Positions 25,705-35,255 are shown, numbered from the stretch's first letter. The stretch: 64,000 bases of DNA from Dehalococcoidia bacterium (GCA_020850615.1 JADZEI010000074.1:49217-113216), one strand, 5' to 3'. Notes: generated from the letters alone by a model not told the origin. Translations and numbers: made by a program.

Positions 25705-25983
25705 ATGGACCAATGGACATTCCTCACCAACCACAGCCACGTGCTTCTCTGCATCGCCGATGACCCGGGGATTCGCCTCCGGGACGTCGCTTCGCGCGTT
25801 GGCATCACCGAGCGCGCCACCCAGCGGATCGTGGCCGACCTGGTCGATTCCGGGTACATTAGCCGGGCCCGAATTGGCCGCCGGAACCAGTACGCCGTGA
25901 ATACCGACCTCCCCTTCCGCCACCCCGTCGAGCAGAACGCCCGCATCGGCTCCCTGCTCATGCTCGTGAAGAACGTCGAATGA
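25705..25983 (+). CDS. winged helix-turn-helix transcriptional regulator
   Basis: A 92-residue single-domain DNA-binding protein. The helix-turn-helix is clear in IRLRDVASRVGITERATQRIVADLVDSGYI, followed by a wing (ARIGRRNQYAV). It has no ligand domain. Close relatives with the same MDQWTFLTNHSHVLL start are common in Actinobacteria and Chloroflexota, with no known targets. PurK starts six bases after its stop, so it may be co-transcribed with and possibly control purine genes. A TACAAT hexamer at 25599-25604 is a possible -10 about 100 bases upstream. Confidence 0.9.
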   Translation: MDQWTFLTNHSHVLLCIADDPGIRLRDVASRVGITERATQRIVADLVDSGYISRARIGRRNQYAVNTDLPFRHPVEQNARIGSLLMLVKNVE

Positions 25984-25989
25984 GGCCTG

Positions 25990-27122
25990 GTGACTGATCT
26001 GCCACAGCTGGGCATGGTTGGCGGCGGCCAGCTCGCACGAATGTCCAGCCAGGCAGCCATCGGGCTCGGCCTCTCCCTTCGCGTCCTCTCCGACCGCCCG
26101 GAAGATAGTGCGGCGCTCGTCGCTGCCCGCACCACCACCGGGCCCGTCGACGACCTCGCCGCACTCCGCGCTTTCGCCGCGGAATGCGACGTCGTCACGT
26201 TCGACCACGAGCTCGTGCCGCCCGCGCACCTCGTCGCGCTCGAAGCCGAAGGCCACGTCCTCCGGCCCGGCCCACGCACCCAGCGCTTCGCCCAGGACAA
26301 GGCGCACCAGCGCGCCGTCCTCGGGGCGCTCGGCATCCCCGTGCCGCTCAACCGCCTCGTGGGCTCCGTCGACGAGCTCGCCATGTTCGGCGACGAGCTC
26401 GGCTGGCCCGTCGTCCTGAAAGCGGTGACCGGCGGCTACGACGGCCGCGGCGTCTGGGTGTTCGATGACCCGCGCAACGCCGCCCACCTCTTCGCCAGCG
26501 GCCGCGAATTCCTCGTCGAGACCTTCCTCCCGCTCGACCGCGAGCTCGCCGTCCTCGTCGCCCGCCGCCCGGACGGCGAATCGGTCGTCTACCCCGTGGT
26601 CGAATCCGTCCAGGTCGACGGCATGTGCCGCGAAGTCATCTACCCCGCGCCCATCTCGTCCGAAGTCGCGGAGCACGCCCGCGGGCTCGCGCTCAACGTC
26701 GCCGCCGCCGTCGACGCGGTCGGGGTCATCGCCTGCGAGCTCTTTCTCGTCGGCGAGCACGTCCTCCTGAACGAGATCGCCGTGCGGCCGCACAACTCCG
26801 GCCACTTCACCATCGAAGGCTGCGTCACCTCCCAGTTCGAAAACCACATCCGCGCCGTCCTCGATTGGCCCCTCGGGGTGACCACACCAACCGCCCCGGC
26901 CGCCGTCATGGTCAACGTCGTCGGCGGGAGCACCGGCGCCGACCCGGTGGCGAACCTTTCGGCCGCACTGGCCGTGCCCGGCGCCCACATCCACCTCTAT
27001 GGCAAGGAGGCCCGCCCCGGCCGCAAGCTGGGCCACGTCACCGCCCTCGGCGATGATGTGACCGAAACCCGCGCCCGCGCCCGCCGCGCCGCGGAGATCC
27101 TCACCGGGGAGCAGCTCCCGCT

Positions 27123-27126
<4 letters not shown>
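25990..27126 (+). CDS. purK: 5-(carboxyamino)imidazole ribonucleotide synthase
   Basis: A 378-residue ATP-grasp enzyme that carboxylates AIR to N5-CAIR in purine synthesis using ATP and bicarbonate. Motifs include [12 protein letters not shown], the ATP-grasp strand [26 protein letters not shown], and [18 protein letters not shown], which differs from the usual NEIAPRPHNSGH by one residue. The GTG at 25990 follows the regulator gene by six bases. PurE overlaps its end by four bases. Confidence 0.96.
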
Positions 27127-27623
<497 letters not shown>

Positions 27624-27688
27624 GCCGCCTGCCAGGGCATCTCGCCGGCCACCGCCCCTCGTCCCCGACGACAACAACGGACGCAACG

Positions 27689-27826
27689 CCGCGAAGCGGT
27701 AGTGCGCCGAGCCCTGCCTCGGCGGAGCGATCAGCACCCCGGCCCCGCGGCAGCCCGCCCAAAGCCCCGGGGCTGCGAGGGCGGCAGCGCAGCGCCCGCC
27801 CGGCTCGCTCGGCACACTCTCCCGCC
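27689..27826. repeat. dispersed 136-bp repeat, copy 2
   Basis: Second copy of the 22598-22733 element, in the same orientation and again in the gap between two genes. With the heptamer array at 27844-27878 it accounts for most of the gene-free interval 27624-27926. Confidence 0.85.
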
Positions 27827-27843
27827 GACGCACTGCCTGCCGC

Positions 27844-27878
27844 GGACAACGGGCAACGAACAACGGACAACGAACAAC
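27844..27878. repeat. heptanucleotide repeat, five units
   Basis: Five consecutive 7-base units: GGACAAC, GGGCAAC, GAACAAC, GGACAAC, GAACAAC. It ends 48 bases before the next start codon. Confidence 0.88.
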
Positions 27879-27926
27879 CACTCGCTTGCTGTGTTCATTC
27901 GCGTGAGCGTTTATACTTTTGCCGCC

Positions 27927-28328
27927 ATGGCCGGTGATCCCATCCTCCGCAAAGCCCAGGCCGATATCGTCCTCCAGCGCACAGCCGACCAGCTCCACGA
28001 GCTCCTCGTCGCCGCCTGCGCCGACCTACGCCCCTTCCCCTCGTTCCCGAACGCGCTCTTCACGAACGCCATTGAGTGCGACCCCGCCGGCGCCGGCGAC
28101 CCCGACCGCGGCTGCGTCGTCGTCTCCGAAGACGGCGAGCTCTACGAGCTCGAGATGGGCATCGACCACGACGCCATCGAGCTCACCGGCTCGTGGGACC
28201 CCGTCACCGCGCGCAAGGAGACGCTCAAGAAGCTCGACCTGCACCCGCGCGACTACATCATCTACGCGTATAACGGCCTCATGGCCGTCACCGAGGAACT
28301 GCTCGAACGTGCGGAGGGCCCTGGTTGA
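27927..28328 (+). CDS. conserved-looking hypothetical protein
   Basis: A 133-residue soluble protein of unknown function with a helical N-terminus (RKAQADIVLQRTADQLHELL) and an acidic beta-rich middle with GCVVVSEDGELYELEMG. It ends in a helix after HPRDYIIYAYNGLMAV. A TATACT -10-like hexamer at 27912-27917 ends nine bases before the ATG. The next gene starts with a TTG that overlaps its TGA stop, so the two are likely coupled. Confidence 0.75.
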   Translation: MAGDPILRKAQADIVLQRTADQLHELLVAACADLRPFPSFPNALFTNAIECDPAGAGDPDRGCVVVSEDGELYELEMGIDHDAIELTGSWDPVTARKETLKKLDLHPRDYIIYAYNGLMAVTEELLERAEGPG

Positions 28329-30427
28329 AAAAGCGACTCCTTCGGCTGCTCCTGTTCCTGACGGTGGTCGGCGGCATCGGCGCCTTCGTCTACTATCGCT
28401 GGCGCCGCCGCGCTCCCGGCCCCGATTGGGTCCCGCCCACGGCCTGGCAGCCCCCCAGCGTCGAACCCACCGGCGAGGACGAAGCACCCGCCGAAGACGG
28501 CGAAGAAGTGCCGGAGCCCGCCCCCGGCGACGTGAGCACCGGCGACGCCGCCGACCTGCCCGCGACCACCGTCCCCGGCCCCGCCGCGATGGGCACGGCG
28601 CCGCTGTACGACGCCGCCACGGAAGTCCCCGTAGCCGAGCCCGAGCCGGAGCTCCCCCTCGAGGTGCCCGCCGCGCCGCCCGAACCCGAAGCCGCGCCCG
28701 AGTGGCAGGGCCACGACGGCGAGGTCGCCGAGTTCCCGGCGACGACGGTCCCCGGGCCCGCCGCGCTCGGCTCCGCGCCCCTCTACGATGTCGCCGTCGA
28801 GCTCCCCGCCGAGGAGGCGGAGCAGCTCGCCGAAGCCACCTTCGCCCCGCCCCCCGCCGCGGAGCCCGAGCCGTTGTACGACGAGGCCGCCGAGCTCGCG
28901 CCTCCCCTCCCGGAGGAGACCGAGGCGCCGCCGCCACCGGTCCACGCCACGGACATCGAGAGCGGTGAAGGCTGGGTGCCCGACGAGCCCGCCGAGTCGC
29001 GCCCGCGCGGCTGGTGGCCCGGCCGCGACACCTACGTCGAACGGCTGATGTCCGCCGTCCAGGAGCGCCAGGCCGCCGAAGAAGCCGCCGCGCGCGCCGC
29101 CGAAGCCGCCGCCGAGCCCGCTGAGCCCGCGCCCGCCGCCGAGGAGACCCCCGCCTACCCGGACGAGTCCCCCGCGGTCGAATCCGAACCGCCGGTCGCG
29201 CTCGAAGAGCCGGCCGCCCCCTCCGAACCGCTCACCGAGGAGCTGCCGTCCATCCCGGTCGAGGACTTCATCGAAGAGGCAATCGAAGCGGAGTCCGCTG
29301 CGCCGGAACCGGAGCCCGCGTTCGAAGCGGCCGCCGAGCCGGAGCCCGAGCCCGTGTTCGAAGCCCCCGCCGAACCCGAGCCCGAACCCGCGTTCGAAGC
29401 CCCCGCCGAGCCGGAGCCCGAGCCCACGTTCGAACCCCCCGCCGAACCGGAGCCCGAGCCCACGTTCGAACCCCCCGCCGAACCAGAACCCGAGCCCGCG
29501 CCCGACGCGCCCGCCGAAGCAGAGCCCTCTCCCACGTTCGAAGCCCCCGCTGAGCCGGAACCCGAGCCCGCGTTCGAAGCCCCTGCGGAGCCGGAACCCG
29601 AACCCGAGCCCGCACTCGAAGCCCCCGCGGAACCGGAACCCGAGCCCGCGTTCGCGGCGCCCGCGGAACCGGAACCCGAACCCGAGCCCGCACTCGAGGC
29701 CCCCGCGCAGCCCGAACCAGCGCCGGCCTTCGAAGCCCCCGCCGAACCCGTCGAGCTCCCCGAGACCCTCGAGGAGGCGCTTACCGACGTCGCCCCCGAG
29801 CCCGTCCCCGCTGTCCCCGGCCGCGACGCCGAATCCTACCTCGACGAGGGCAACGTCTACTTCAACGTCGGGCAGTACGCCCTTGCCATCGACCGCTACG
29901 CCCGCGCCCTCGAAGCGGACCCGGGCCTCACCGCCGGCTACTACAACCGCGCCAACGCCCGCACCCGCTCCGGCGACTACGACGGCGCCCTCAGCGACTA
30001 CAACCGCGCCCTCGAGCTCGCCCCGTCCGACGGCGATGCCCTGAACAACCGCGGCATGCTCCACCTCTATCGCGCGAACTACGCCGACGCCCTCCGCGAC
30101 TTCAACGCCGCCCTCTCGGTCGACCCCACGGACACGACGGTCATCGTCAACCGCGGCCTCGCCTATCTCCACGGCGGCGACGCCGCGAGCGCGCTGGCGG
30201 ACTTCCAGGAGGCGGCGTCACTCGACGCCGACGACGCCGCTGCGCACTATGGCGCCGGTCAGGCCGCGGCGGTGCTCGGCAACCGCGAGGAAGCGCTCCG
30301 CCGTCTCCGCCGCGCAGTGCAGATCGACCCCGCCTACGCGCGCGAGGCCGCCGCCGATAGCAAGCTGGTCGCCCTCCAGGGCGACCCCGAGTTCCTGCGC
30401 CTCCTCCGGGAGTCTGGCGGCCGCTGA
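28325..30427 (+). CDS. membrane-anchored TPR protein with long Glu/Pro repeat
   Basis: A 700-residue protein with three parts. Residues 1-25 form a membrane anchor (RLLLFLTVVGGIGAFVYY) after a Lys/Arg start. Residues about 30-500 are acidic and Pro-rich, with around a dozen copies of an 11-to-13-residue unit like PAEPEPEPAFEA at 325-480 and several copies of ATTVPGPAA-x-GxAPLYD earlier. Residues about 505-690 hold five or six tetratricopeptide repeats (EGNVYFNVGQYALAIDRYARALEADP). The repeat could act as a stiff spacer holding the TPR domain away from the membrane. TTG at 28325 overlaps the previous stop. Partners are unknown. Confidence 0.85.
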   Translation: MKKRLLRLLLFLTVVGGIGAFVYYRWRRRAPGPDWVPPTAWQPPSVEPTGEDEAPAEDGEEVPEPAPGDVSTGDAADLPATTVPGPAAMGTAPLYDAATEVPVAEPEPELPLEVPAAPPEPEAAPEWQGHDGEVAEFPATTVPGPAALGSAPLYDVAVELPAEEAEQLAEATFAPPPAAEPEPLYDEAAELAPPLPEETEAPPPPVHATDIESGEGWVPDEPAESRPRGWWPGRDTYVERLMSAVQERQAAEEAAARAAEAAAEPAEPAPAAEETPAYPDESPAVESEPPVALEEPAAPSEPLTEELPSIPVEDFIEEAIEAESAAPEPEPAFEAAAEPEPEPVFEAPAEPEPEPAFEAPAEPEPEPTFEPPAEPEPEPTFEPPAEPEPEPAPDAPAEAEPSPTFEAPAEPEPEPAFEAPAEPEPEPEPALEAPAEPEPEPAFAAPAEPEPEPEPALEAPAQPEPAPAFEAPAEPVELPETLEEALTDVAPEPVPAVPGRDAESYLDEGNVYFNVGQYALAIDRYARALEADPGLTAGYYNRANARTRSGDYDGALSDYNRALELAPSDGDALNNRGMLHLYRANYADALRDFNAALSVDPTDTTVIVNRGLAYLHGGDAASALADFQEAASLDADDAAAHYGAGQAAAVLGNREEALRRLRRAVQIDPAYAREAAADSKLVALQGDPEFLRLLRESGGR
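29300..29750 (+). repeat. in-gene tandem repeat coding for the Glu/Pro spacer
   Basis: Units of mostly 36-42 bases encoding GAPAEPEPEPAFE-like peptides repeat about a dozen times. Variation is in multiples of three and keeps the frame, as expected for a repeat shaped by slippage and selection. Confidence 0.85.
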
Positions 30428-30585
30428 CCTGCCCGGGCAGCGTGACACGAATCACGCCGGCGCCGCCCGCCATGCCGTATGCTGCGCATGGCGCGTCCGA
30501 GCCCACCGGCCCGCGAGGGGAGTCGCGGAACGCCGCCACGCAGAACGAAAGGGCTTCACTGCCGCGATGCGGCGAAAGGAGCTCC

Positions 30586-31362
30586 ATGAGCGCCTGGGAC
30601 CCGGACCAGTACCATCGCTTCCGCAACGAGCGCAGCCAGCCGTTCTTCGACCTGCTCGACCTCTGCAGCCCCATCCCCGGCGGCCGCGCCATCGACCTCG
30701 GCTGCGGCACCGGCGAGCTCACCCGCGTCCTCCACGAGCGCGTCCAGGCCCGCGCCACCATCGGCCTCGACAACTCCGAGACGATGCTCGCGCGGGCCGC
30801 GGAGCACGCCGGGGGCGGGCTCACCTTCAAGTACGGGACGATCCTCCGGTTCGCGCCGAGCTCGCCGTTCGAACTCGTGTTCTCGAACGCCGCGCTCCAG
30901 TGGGCACCGGACCACCCCAAGCTCTTCGAGCGGCTCGCCGCCGGCCTCGCCGCGGACGGCCAGCTCGCCGTCCAGGTGCCCGCGAACGACGACCATCCGT
31001 CCCACATGATCGCCCACGAACTCGCCGCCGAAGAACCGTATCGCACCGAGCTCGGCGGCTACGTCCGCCACTGGCCCGTGCTCCGGCCCGAGGCCTACGC
31101 CCAGCTCCTCCACGACCTCGGCTTCGCGCGCCAGCACGTCCGCCTGCAGGTCTACGCCCACCTGCTCCCCTCGCGCGACGGCGTGGTCGAATGGGTGCGC
31201 GGCACCTTGCTCACGGACTACCAGCAGCGCATGCCACCAGAGCTGTTCGAACGCTACCTCGCGGACTACCGCACCCGCCTCGCCGCCGCCCTCCCGGACA
31301 CCACCCCGTTCCTCTACCCCTTCAAGCGCATCCTCATCTGGGCGCAAAAGGGTAAGGACTGA
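30586..31362 (+). CDS. trans-aconitate 2-methyltransferase-like SAM methyltransferase
   Basis: A 258-residue class I methyltransferase close in pattern to Tam, which methylates trans-aconitate. It has WDPDQYHRFRNERSQPFFDLL, SAM motif I in AIDLGCGTGELT, GLDNSETML, SNAALQWAPDH, and LAVQVPANDDHPSH. A GAAAGGAG site five bases before the ATG at 30586 fixes the start; a longer upstream reading is not supported. The stop lies inside a heptamer repeat shared with the convergent nuoI gene end. Confidence 0.9.
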   Translation: MSAWDPDQYHRFRNERSQPFFDLLDLCSPIPGGRAIDLGCGTGELTRVLHERVQARATIGLDNSETMLARAAEHAGGGLTFKYGTILRFAPSSPFELVFSNAALQWAPDHPKLFERLAAGLAADGQLAVQVPANDDHPSHMIAHELAAEEPYRTELGGYVRHWPVLRPEAYAQLLHDLGFARQHVRLQVYAHLLPSRDGVVEWVRGTLLTDYQQRMPPELFERYLADYRTRLAAALPDTTPFLYPFKRILIWAQKGKD

Positions 31363-31382
31363 GGACCAGGGACTCAGGACTA
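31355..31382. repeat. heptanucleotide repeat containing a stop codon
   Basis: Four units: AGGACTG, AGGACCA, GGGACTC, AGGACTA. The TGA stop of the methyltransferase gene (31360-31362) lies across the first two units. The repeat fills the gap between two convergent genes. Confidence 0.82.
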
Positions 31383-31386
31383 ATCC

Positions 31387-31860
31387 CTACAGCCGGTGGA
31401 AATCCGAATCCGGGTCCGGTGCCTTCTTGCCGTTCGGGTACGTGTTGTCGTGCGTCGCCAGGAATCCGCGCGCGACCTGCGTCAGGCGGTGCTTGTCCCG
31501 GTACATCTCGTCGAACTGGTAGACCGCGTCGTCGAGCGGCCCGCCCGGCTGGATCGCCTCATAGGGGCACGCTTCCGTGCAAAGCCCGCAGTACATGCAG
31601 ATGCGGAAGTCGATCTCGTACCGGTCGATGTTGCGGCGGCCCTCGGCGTCCTGGCTCGTCGCCACGAGGATGCAGCCATCCGGGCACGCCTGCGCACAGG
31701 TCGAGCAGCCCGTGCAGCGCTCTTCGAACCAGAGCAGGTTCGTGCGGGCATAGACCGGGATCGGGCGCACCGTCTCCGGGTACTCAATCGTCGCGGGCGG
31801 ACGGAACATGCTCTTGAGCGTGAGCCCCATGCCCCGGGCGATGCCTTTGCCGTACGCCAT
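31387..31860 (-). CDS. nuoI: NADH-quinone oxidoreductase subunit I (2 x 4Fe-4S)
   Basis: A 157-residue NuoI-type protein with two classical 4Fe-4S motifs, CTGCSTCAQACP and CMYCGLCTEACP, in the order and spacing of complex I subunit I. The N-terminus (GMGLTLKSMFRPPATIEYPE) also matches. A GGAGG site five bases before the ATG fixes the start. It is unusual that no other nuo gene lies near it, so it is either a scattered member of complex I or a ferredoxin for another oxidoreductase. Confidence 0.9.
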   Translation of the reverse strand: MAYGKGIARGMGLTLKSMFRPPATIEYPETVRPIPVYARTNLLWFEERCTGCSTCAQACPDGCILVATSQDAEGRRNIDRYEIDFRICMYCGLCTEACPYEAIQPGGPLDDAVYQFDEMYRDKHRLTQVARGFLATHDNTYPNGKKAPDPDSDFHRL

Positions 31861-31972
31861 GCTGCCTCCGCTGACCGGTCGCGCCAGCCGTTCAATCTTA
31901 CGGCCCGCACGATTGTGACGACAAACACAAGGCCAGGGCAGCGCTCAGATTGCGAGCTCATTCCGCCCGGAG

Positions 31973-32016
31973 CCGCGGCGGACGCCCGCCTTTACGCCTC
32001 TACGCCTGCACGCCTC
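31973..32016. repeat. decamer repeat element at the MFS gene 3' end
   Basis: GCGGCGGACGCC followed by CCTTTACGCC-TCTACGCCTG-type decamers. On the minus strand it supplies the last codons and the TAA stop of the MFS gene (ending AGVEA). Confidence 0.75.
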
Positions 32017-33188
32017 AAAACCACCGCCGTCTCCGCCACGAACGGGTAGTACAGCGCCAGCGACGCTACCGCCATCGCGAACGACGCCGGCCCCAGCCAC
32101 GTGTACCCGCCCAGCGTCAGCACCAGCGACCCCGTGAGCGACCCCGCCACGATCCCGAACTGCTGACCCGCCGCCGAAAGCGCCATCACCGTGCTCCGCC
32201 GTTCCGGGGCCAGCTCCGTGAGCTGCGCCTGCGCCCCGGTGAACCGCGCCCCGCCGCAGGCCGCGAACCCAAAGACGAACGCGCCCGCTACGACGATGTG
32301 CGGCGCCAGCGTCGTCTCCAGCAACAGGAACGTCCCGCTCAGCGCCGTCGTCCAGAGCACGATCGGCCGCTTCCCCACCCGGTCCGCCAGCCGCCCCCCC
32401 ACGTTCCCGCCGATGAGCACGCCGATGCCCATCGTCATCGTCAGCCCGCCGAGCGCCCACTTTGGCAGCCCGAACTCGTCGTGGAAGTACGCGCCCATGT
32501 AGGTCACGAAGCAGAACCAGTACGCCGTCGCCAGGAAGCTCGACGTCAGTGCCATCGCCACCGTCCGGTCCCGCATCGCCGCCACGACCGCGCCCATGCC
32601 CTCGCGCTGGCCGCCCGCCGGTGTCTCTCCGGGCATCTTCCGCCAGAGCAGCAGCGTGAACAGCGCCAGCAGCACCGCCAGGATGACGAACGTCGCCCGC
32701 CACGAGAACACGCCGCTAATGACCGCCCCCGCCGGCACGCCGAGGATGCTCGCGCTGGTGTTCGCCGTGATCACCCAGCCCATCGCCCGACCGCGTTCGT
32801 GGTATTCGAAGTAGTCGCCGACCGCCGAGAACACCGCCGGCGTCAGGCAGGCCACGCCCAGGCCCGCGACCACGCGGCACCCCACCAGCGCCACAAAGGT
32901 CGGCGCGAACGCCGAGCAGACGGTCGCCACGGTCAGCAGGCCCATCCCCGTGACCACCACCCTGCGCCGCCCCACCCGTTCGAGCAGCGGCCCCGCCGCC
33001 ACCGCCGCCACCCCGCCCGCGATCGCGTAGCCCGTGACCAGCAGGCCCGCCACCGCCACCCGCACCCCCAGGTCGTCCGAGATGTCCGGCAGGATCGGCG
33101 ACACGATCAGGTTGTTGAACGCTGCCGAGAAGCTCGCCACGCAGAGCAACGCGAGGATGAACGTCCGGTTCTGTGGCGGGCTCGTCAC
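31992..33188 (-). CDS. MFS transporter
   Basis: A 398-residue major facilitator with about 12 membrane helices. The loop 2-3 motif is present as GPLLERVGRRRVVV, and its second-half equivalent as GGRLADRVGKRPIVL. It resembles drug/sugar proton antiporters of the DHA1 type, but the substrate is unknown. GTG at 33188 is preferred because TAGGCT on the same strand ends seven bases before it. Its last five codons and stop lie inside a decamer repeat shared with other gene ends in this window. Confidence 0.9.
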   Translation of the reverse strand: MTSPPQNRTFILALLCVASFSAAFNNLIVSPILPDISDDLGVRVAVAGLLVTGYAIAGGVAAVAAGPLLERVGRRRVVVTGMGLLTVATVCSAFAPTFVALVGCRVVAGLGVACLTPAVFSAVGDYFEYHERGRAMGWVITANTSASILGVPAGAVISGVFSWRATFVILAVLLALFTLLLWRKMPGETPAGGQREGMGAVVAAMRDRTVAMALTSSFLATAYWFCFVTYMGAYFHDEFGLPKWALGGLTMTMGIGVLIGGNVGGRLADRVGKRPIVLWTTALSGTFLLLETTLAPHIVVAGAFVFGFAACGGARFTGAQAQLTELAPERRSTVMALSAAGQQFGIVAGSLTGSLVLTLGGYTWLGPASFAMAVASLALYYPFVAETAVVLRRAGVEA

Positions 33189-33237
33189 TGTGCCAAGCCT
33201 ACGCGGCCTGCGGAGCTGCGGCACGCCGCCACGCCTG

Positions 33238-33738
33238 TCACAGAAGCCCGAAGAACCGGAACACCGCTTCGAACGCGTTCAGGTTGCCCGGGTTGAAGTG
33301 CGGGATGACGTGCGTCACCGTCCCGTCCGTCCCGATCGCCACCACCGCCCGCCGCGACTTGCGCTCATCCGGGTCCCAGAAGCCGTACGCCTTGACCGCC
33401 TCGCCGTGGAAGTCGCTGATCAGCGCGAACGGGAAGTGGTCGCGTTCCTGGAACCGCCGGTGCGACCCGAGCCCGTTGGTGTTGATCCCGAACACCTGCA
33501 CGCCCGCCCCGGCGAGCACCTCGTGCTCCTGCGCGAACGCTTTCAGCTCCCGCGTGCAGAGCGGCATCCCGTCGTCTTCGTAGAAGACGAGCAGCACCGG
33601 CCCGGCGGCGGCCACGCCCGGCACGCTCACGTCGAACTGCTCGCCGCCCGGGCCAATCGCCGGCAGCGTGAACGGCGGGGCCTGCTCGCCGGGCTCGACC
33701 GGCGTCTCGCGCACCGGTGCGTCCGCGCCGTCGCTCAC
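33238..33738 (-). CDS. peroxiredoxin-like (AhpC/TSA) protein with unusual active site
   Basis: A 166-residue thioredoxin-fold protein of the BCP/AhpC group. The PGEQAPPFTLP start and the Cys in GMPLCTRELKAF fit, with a later FGINTNGLGSHRRF. The usual Pro and Thr of the PxxxTxxC motif are replaced (FYEDDGMPLC), which would weaken peroxide activation. There is no obvious resolving Cys. The GTG at 33738 overlaps the stop of the methyltransferase gene (GTGA), with GGAGGG upstream, so both are made together. Confidence 0.82.
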   Translation of the reverse strand: MSDGADAPVRETPVEPGEQAPPFTLPAIGPGGEQFDVSVPGVAAAGPVLLVFYEDDGMPLCTRELKAFAQEHEVLAGAGVQVFGINTNGLGSHRRFQERDHFPFALISDFHGEAVKAYGFWDPDERKSRRAVVAIGTDGTVTHVIPHFNPGNLNAFEAVFRFFGLL

Positions 33739-34814
33739 GGGCCGCCCTCCGCGAAGCCCGGCAGCTCCCCGCCGATCCCGCGGGTTGCCGCCAGCACCCG
33801 CACGCGGCCCAGCCCCGCGCCGTCCGTGAGCTGCTGGAACGCCCGCCGCCGGGCGAAGTACTCGCCCATGTCCGCCCGCGCGCTTTCGACCAGCCCCCCG
33901 AGCCCGAGCGCGAACAGGAACGCCGACTGGCTCACCGGCCCGTGCACGGCCATGCCCTCGTCCTCGGCGGCGCTGGCCAGCTCGCTGAAGTTCACGTGCG
34001 TGGTCATGTCCTGCTCGCCGACATGCACGTACGGGTCCTCGTGCGCGGTGTGCCGGTAGAAGCAGAGCAGCGTGCCGGTCGTCCGCCACGGCGCCCAGAG
34101 CTCGTCCTGCGGGTAGCCGTAGTCGAACGTCAGCACCGCCCCGCGCTCCACCAGCTGGCAAAGCGACCGCATCGCCGGGTAGGCGTGCGCGTTGACCTCG
34201 AACCGCCCCGTCTCCGGTGCGTCGTCGATGCTCGCGACGCCGAGGTGCACCTCCTGGAACGCCTCGCCGTCCCAGCGCACGCCGATCTCGACCGGCCCGC
34301 GCTCGCTCCCTTCGAACAGCCGCACGGGAAACGCGTCGAAGAGCTCGTTCGAGACCACCACGCCGCACGCGGCCGGCGCGATCGGTGGCGCGACCCACTC
34401 GGCCCGTGGTTCGTTCCCCTGCGCGTTCGGCTCGATCGCGACGTAGCGCAGTGCCTCGCGGAAGCCGTCGTCGCGGCTCTCCGCCCAGTCGAGCACCGCC
34501 GTCGCCAGGGCGCCGCTGCCGGCCGCTGGCTCGAAGATGGTGAACTCGCGCGGCTGACCCAGCGCTTTCCAGGCGGCGTGGCACCACCCGGCCACGGCCC
34601 ACCCGAACATCGGGTGGATCACCGGGCTCGTGAGGAAGTCGCCCTGCGGGCCGATGCGGCCCGCCTTCCGGTAGTACCCGTGCTCCGGGTGGTAGAGCGC
34701 CAGCTCCATGTACCGTTCGAACGTGATCGCGCCGCTCGCCATGTCGTCGATGATCGCGCGGACCAGCTGCGCGTTGCCGAGCGCGGCCTTGCCGGGGTCC
34801 AGGTCGATGCTCAC
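33735..34814 (-). CDS. class I SAM-dependent methyltransferase, MidA/NDUFAF7 family
   Basis: A 359-residue protein of the MidA family. The human homologue NDUFAF7 methylates an arginine of a complex I subunit. It shows ITFERYMELALYHPEHGYY, GDFLTSPVIHPMFG, the SAM motif FEPAAGSGALA, SNELFDAFPV, and the late DYGYPQDELW. TACACT (34821-34826, minus strand) ends six bases before the GTG at 34814, setting the start. The nearby nuoI gene makes a complex I link tempting but unproven. Confidence 0.9.
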   Translation of the reverse strand: MSIDLDPGKAALGNAQLVRAIIDDMASGAITFERYMELALYHPEHGYYRKAGRIGPQGDFLTSPVIHPMFGWAVAGWCHAAWKALGQPREFTIFEPAAGSGALATAVLDWAESRDDGFREALRYVAIEPNAQGNEPRAEWVAPPIAPAACGVVVSNELFDAFPVRLFEGSERGPVEIGVRWDGEAFQEVHLGVASIDDAPETGRFEVNAHAYPAMRSLCQLVERGAVLTFDYGYPQDELWAPWRTTGTLLCFYRHTAHEDPYVHVGEQDMTTHVNFSELASAAEDEGMAVHGPVSQSAFLFALGLGGLVESARADMGEYFARRRAFQQLTDGAGLGRVRVLAATRGIGGELPGFAEGGP

Positions 34815-34865
34815 ACTCCCAGTGTAGCCGCGCAGGGCCACACCGGCCCGGGAGGAGACGTTGCC

Positions 34866-35255
34866 ATGACACAGCCCGCCTTCGGCCGCATCACCTGGGT
34901 CGACCTCACCGTTGCCGACGCGGAGGGCATCCGCGACTTCTACGCCGATGTCGCCGGCTGGACGCCCGCTCCCATGCCCATGGAGGGCTACGACGACTTC
35001 AGCATGATGCTCCCCGGCACCGAGGAAGCCGTCGCCGGCGTGTGTCACGCGCGCGGCGCGAACGCGGCCCTCCCGCCCATGTGGCTCGTCTACATCACCG
35101 TCGCGGACCTCGCCGCCGCCTCTGCCCGTGCCGTCGCCCGCGGCGCCACCGCCCTCACAGAGCTCCCGGAATCGCTCGAACACGGCGGCTACCAGGTCCT
35201 CCGCGACCCCGCGGGCGCCGCCTTCGCGCTCTTCCAGCCCGCGCCGGAAAGCTGA
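34866..35255 (+). CDS. VOC (glyoxalase/dioxygenase superfamily) protein
   Basis: A 129-residue single VOC module pair with RITWVDLTVADAEGIRDFYADVAGW in two pieces and the matching second half VYITVADLAAASARAVARGA. The ends of the motifs contain few metal ligands, so it may bind a small ligand rather than act as an enzyme. GGAGGAG sits seven bases before the ATG. It is divergent from the MidA gene across 51 bases. Confidence 0.85.
   Translation: MTQPAFGRITWVDLTVADAEGIRDFYADVAGWTPAPMPMEGYDDFSMMLPGTEEAVAGVCHARGANAALPPMWLVYITVADLAAASARAVARGATALTELPESLEHGGYQVLRDPAGAAFALFQPAPES

Noticed and set aside
30488..30589. 33-codon upstream frame ending in an ATGA overlap with the methyltransferase start
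   Set aside because: The likely -10 (TATGCT) ends only four bases before its ATG, so transcription would probably start downstream of the start codon; no ribosome site.
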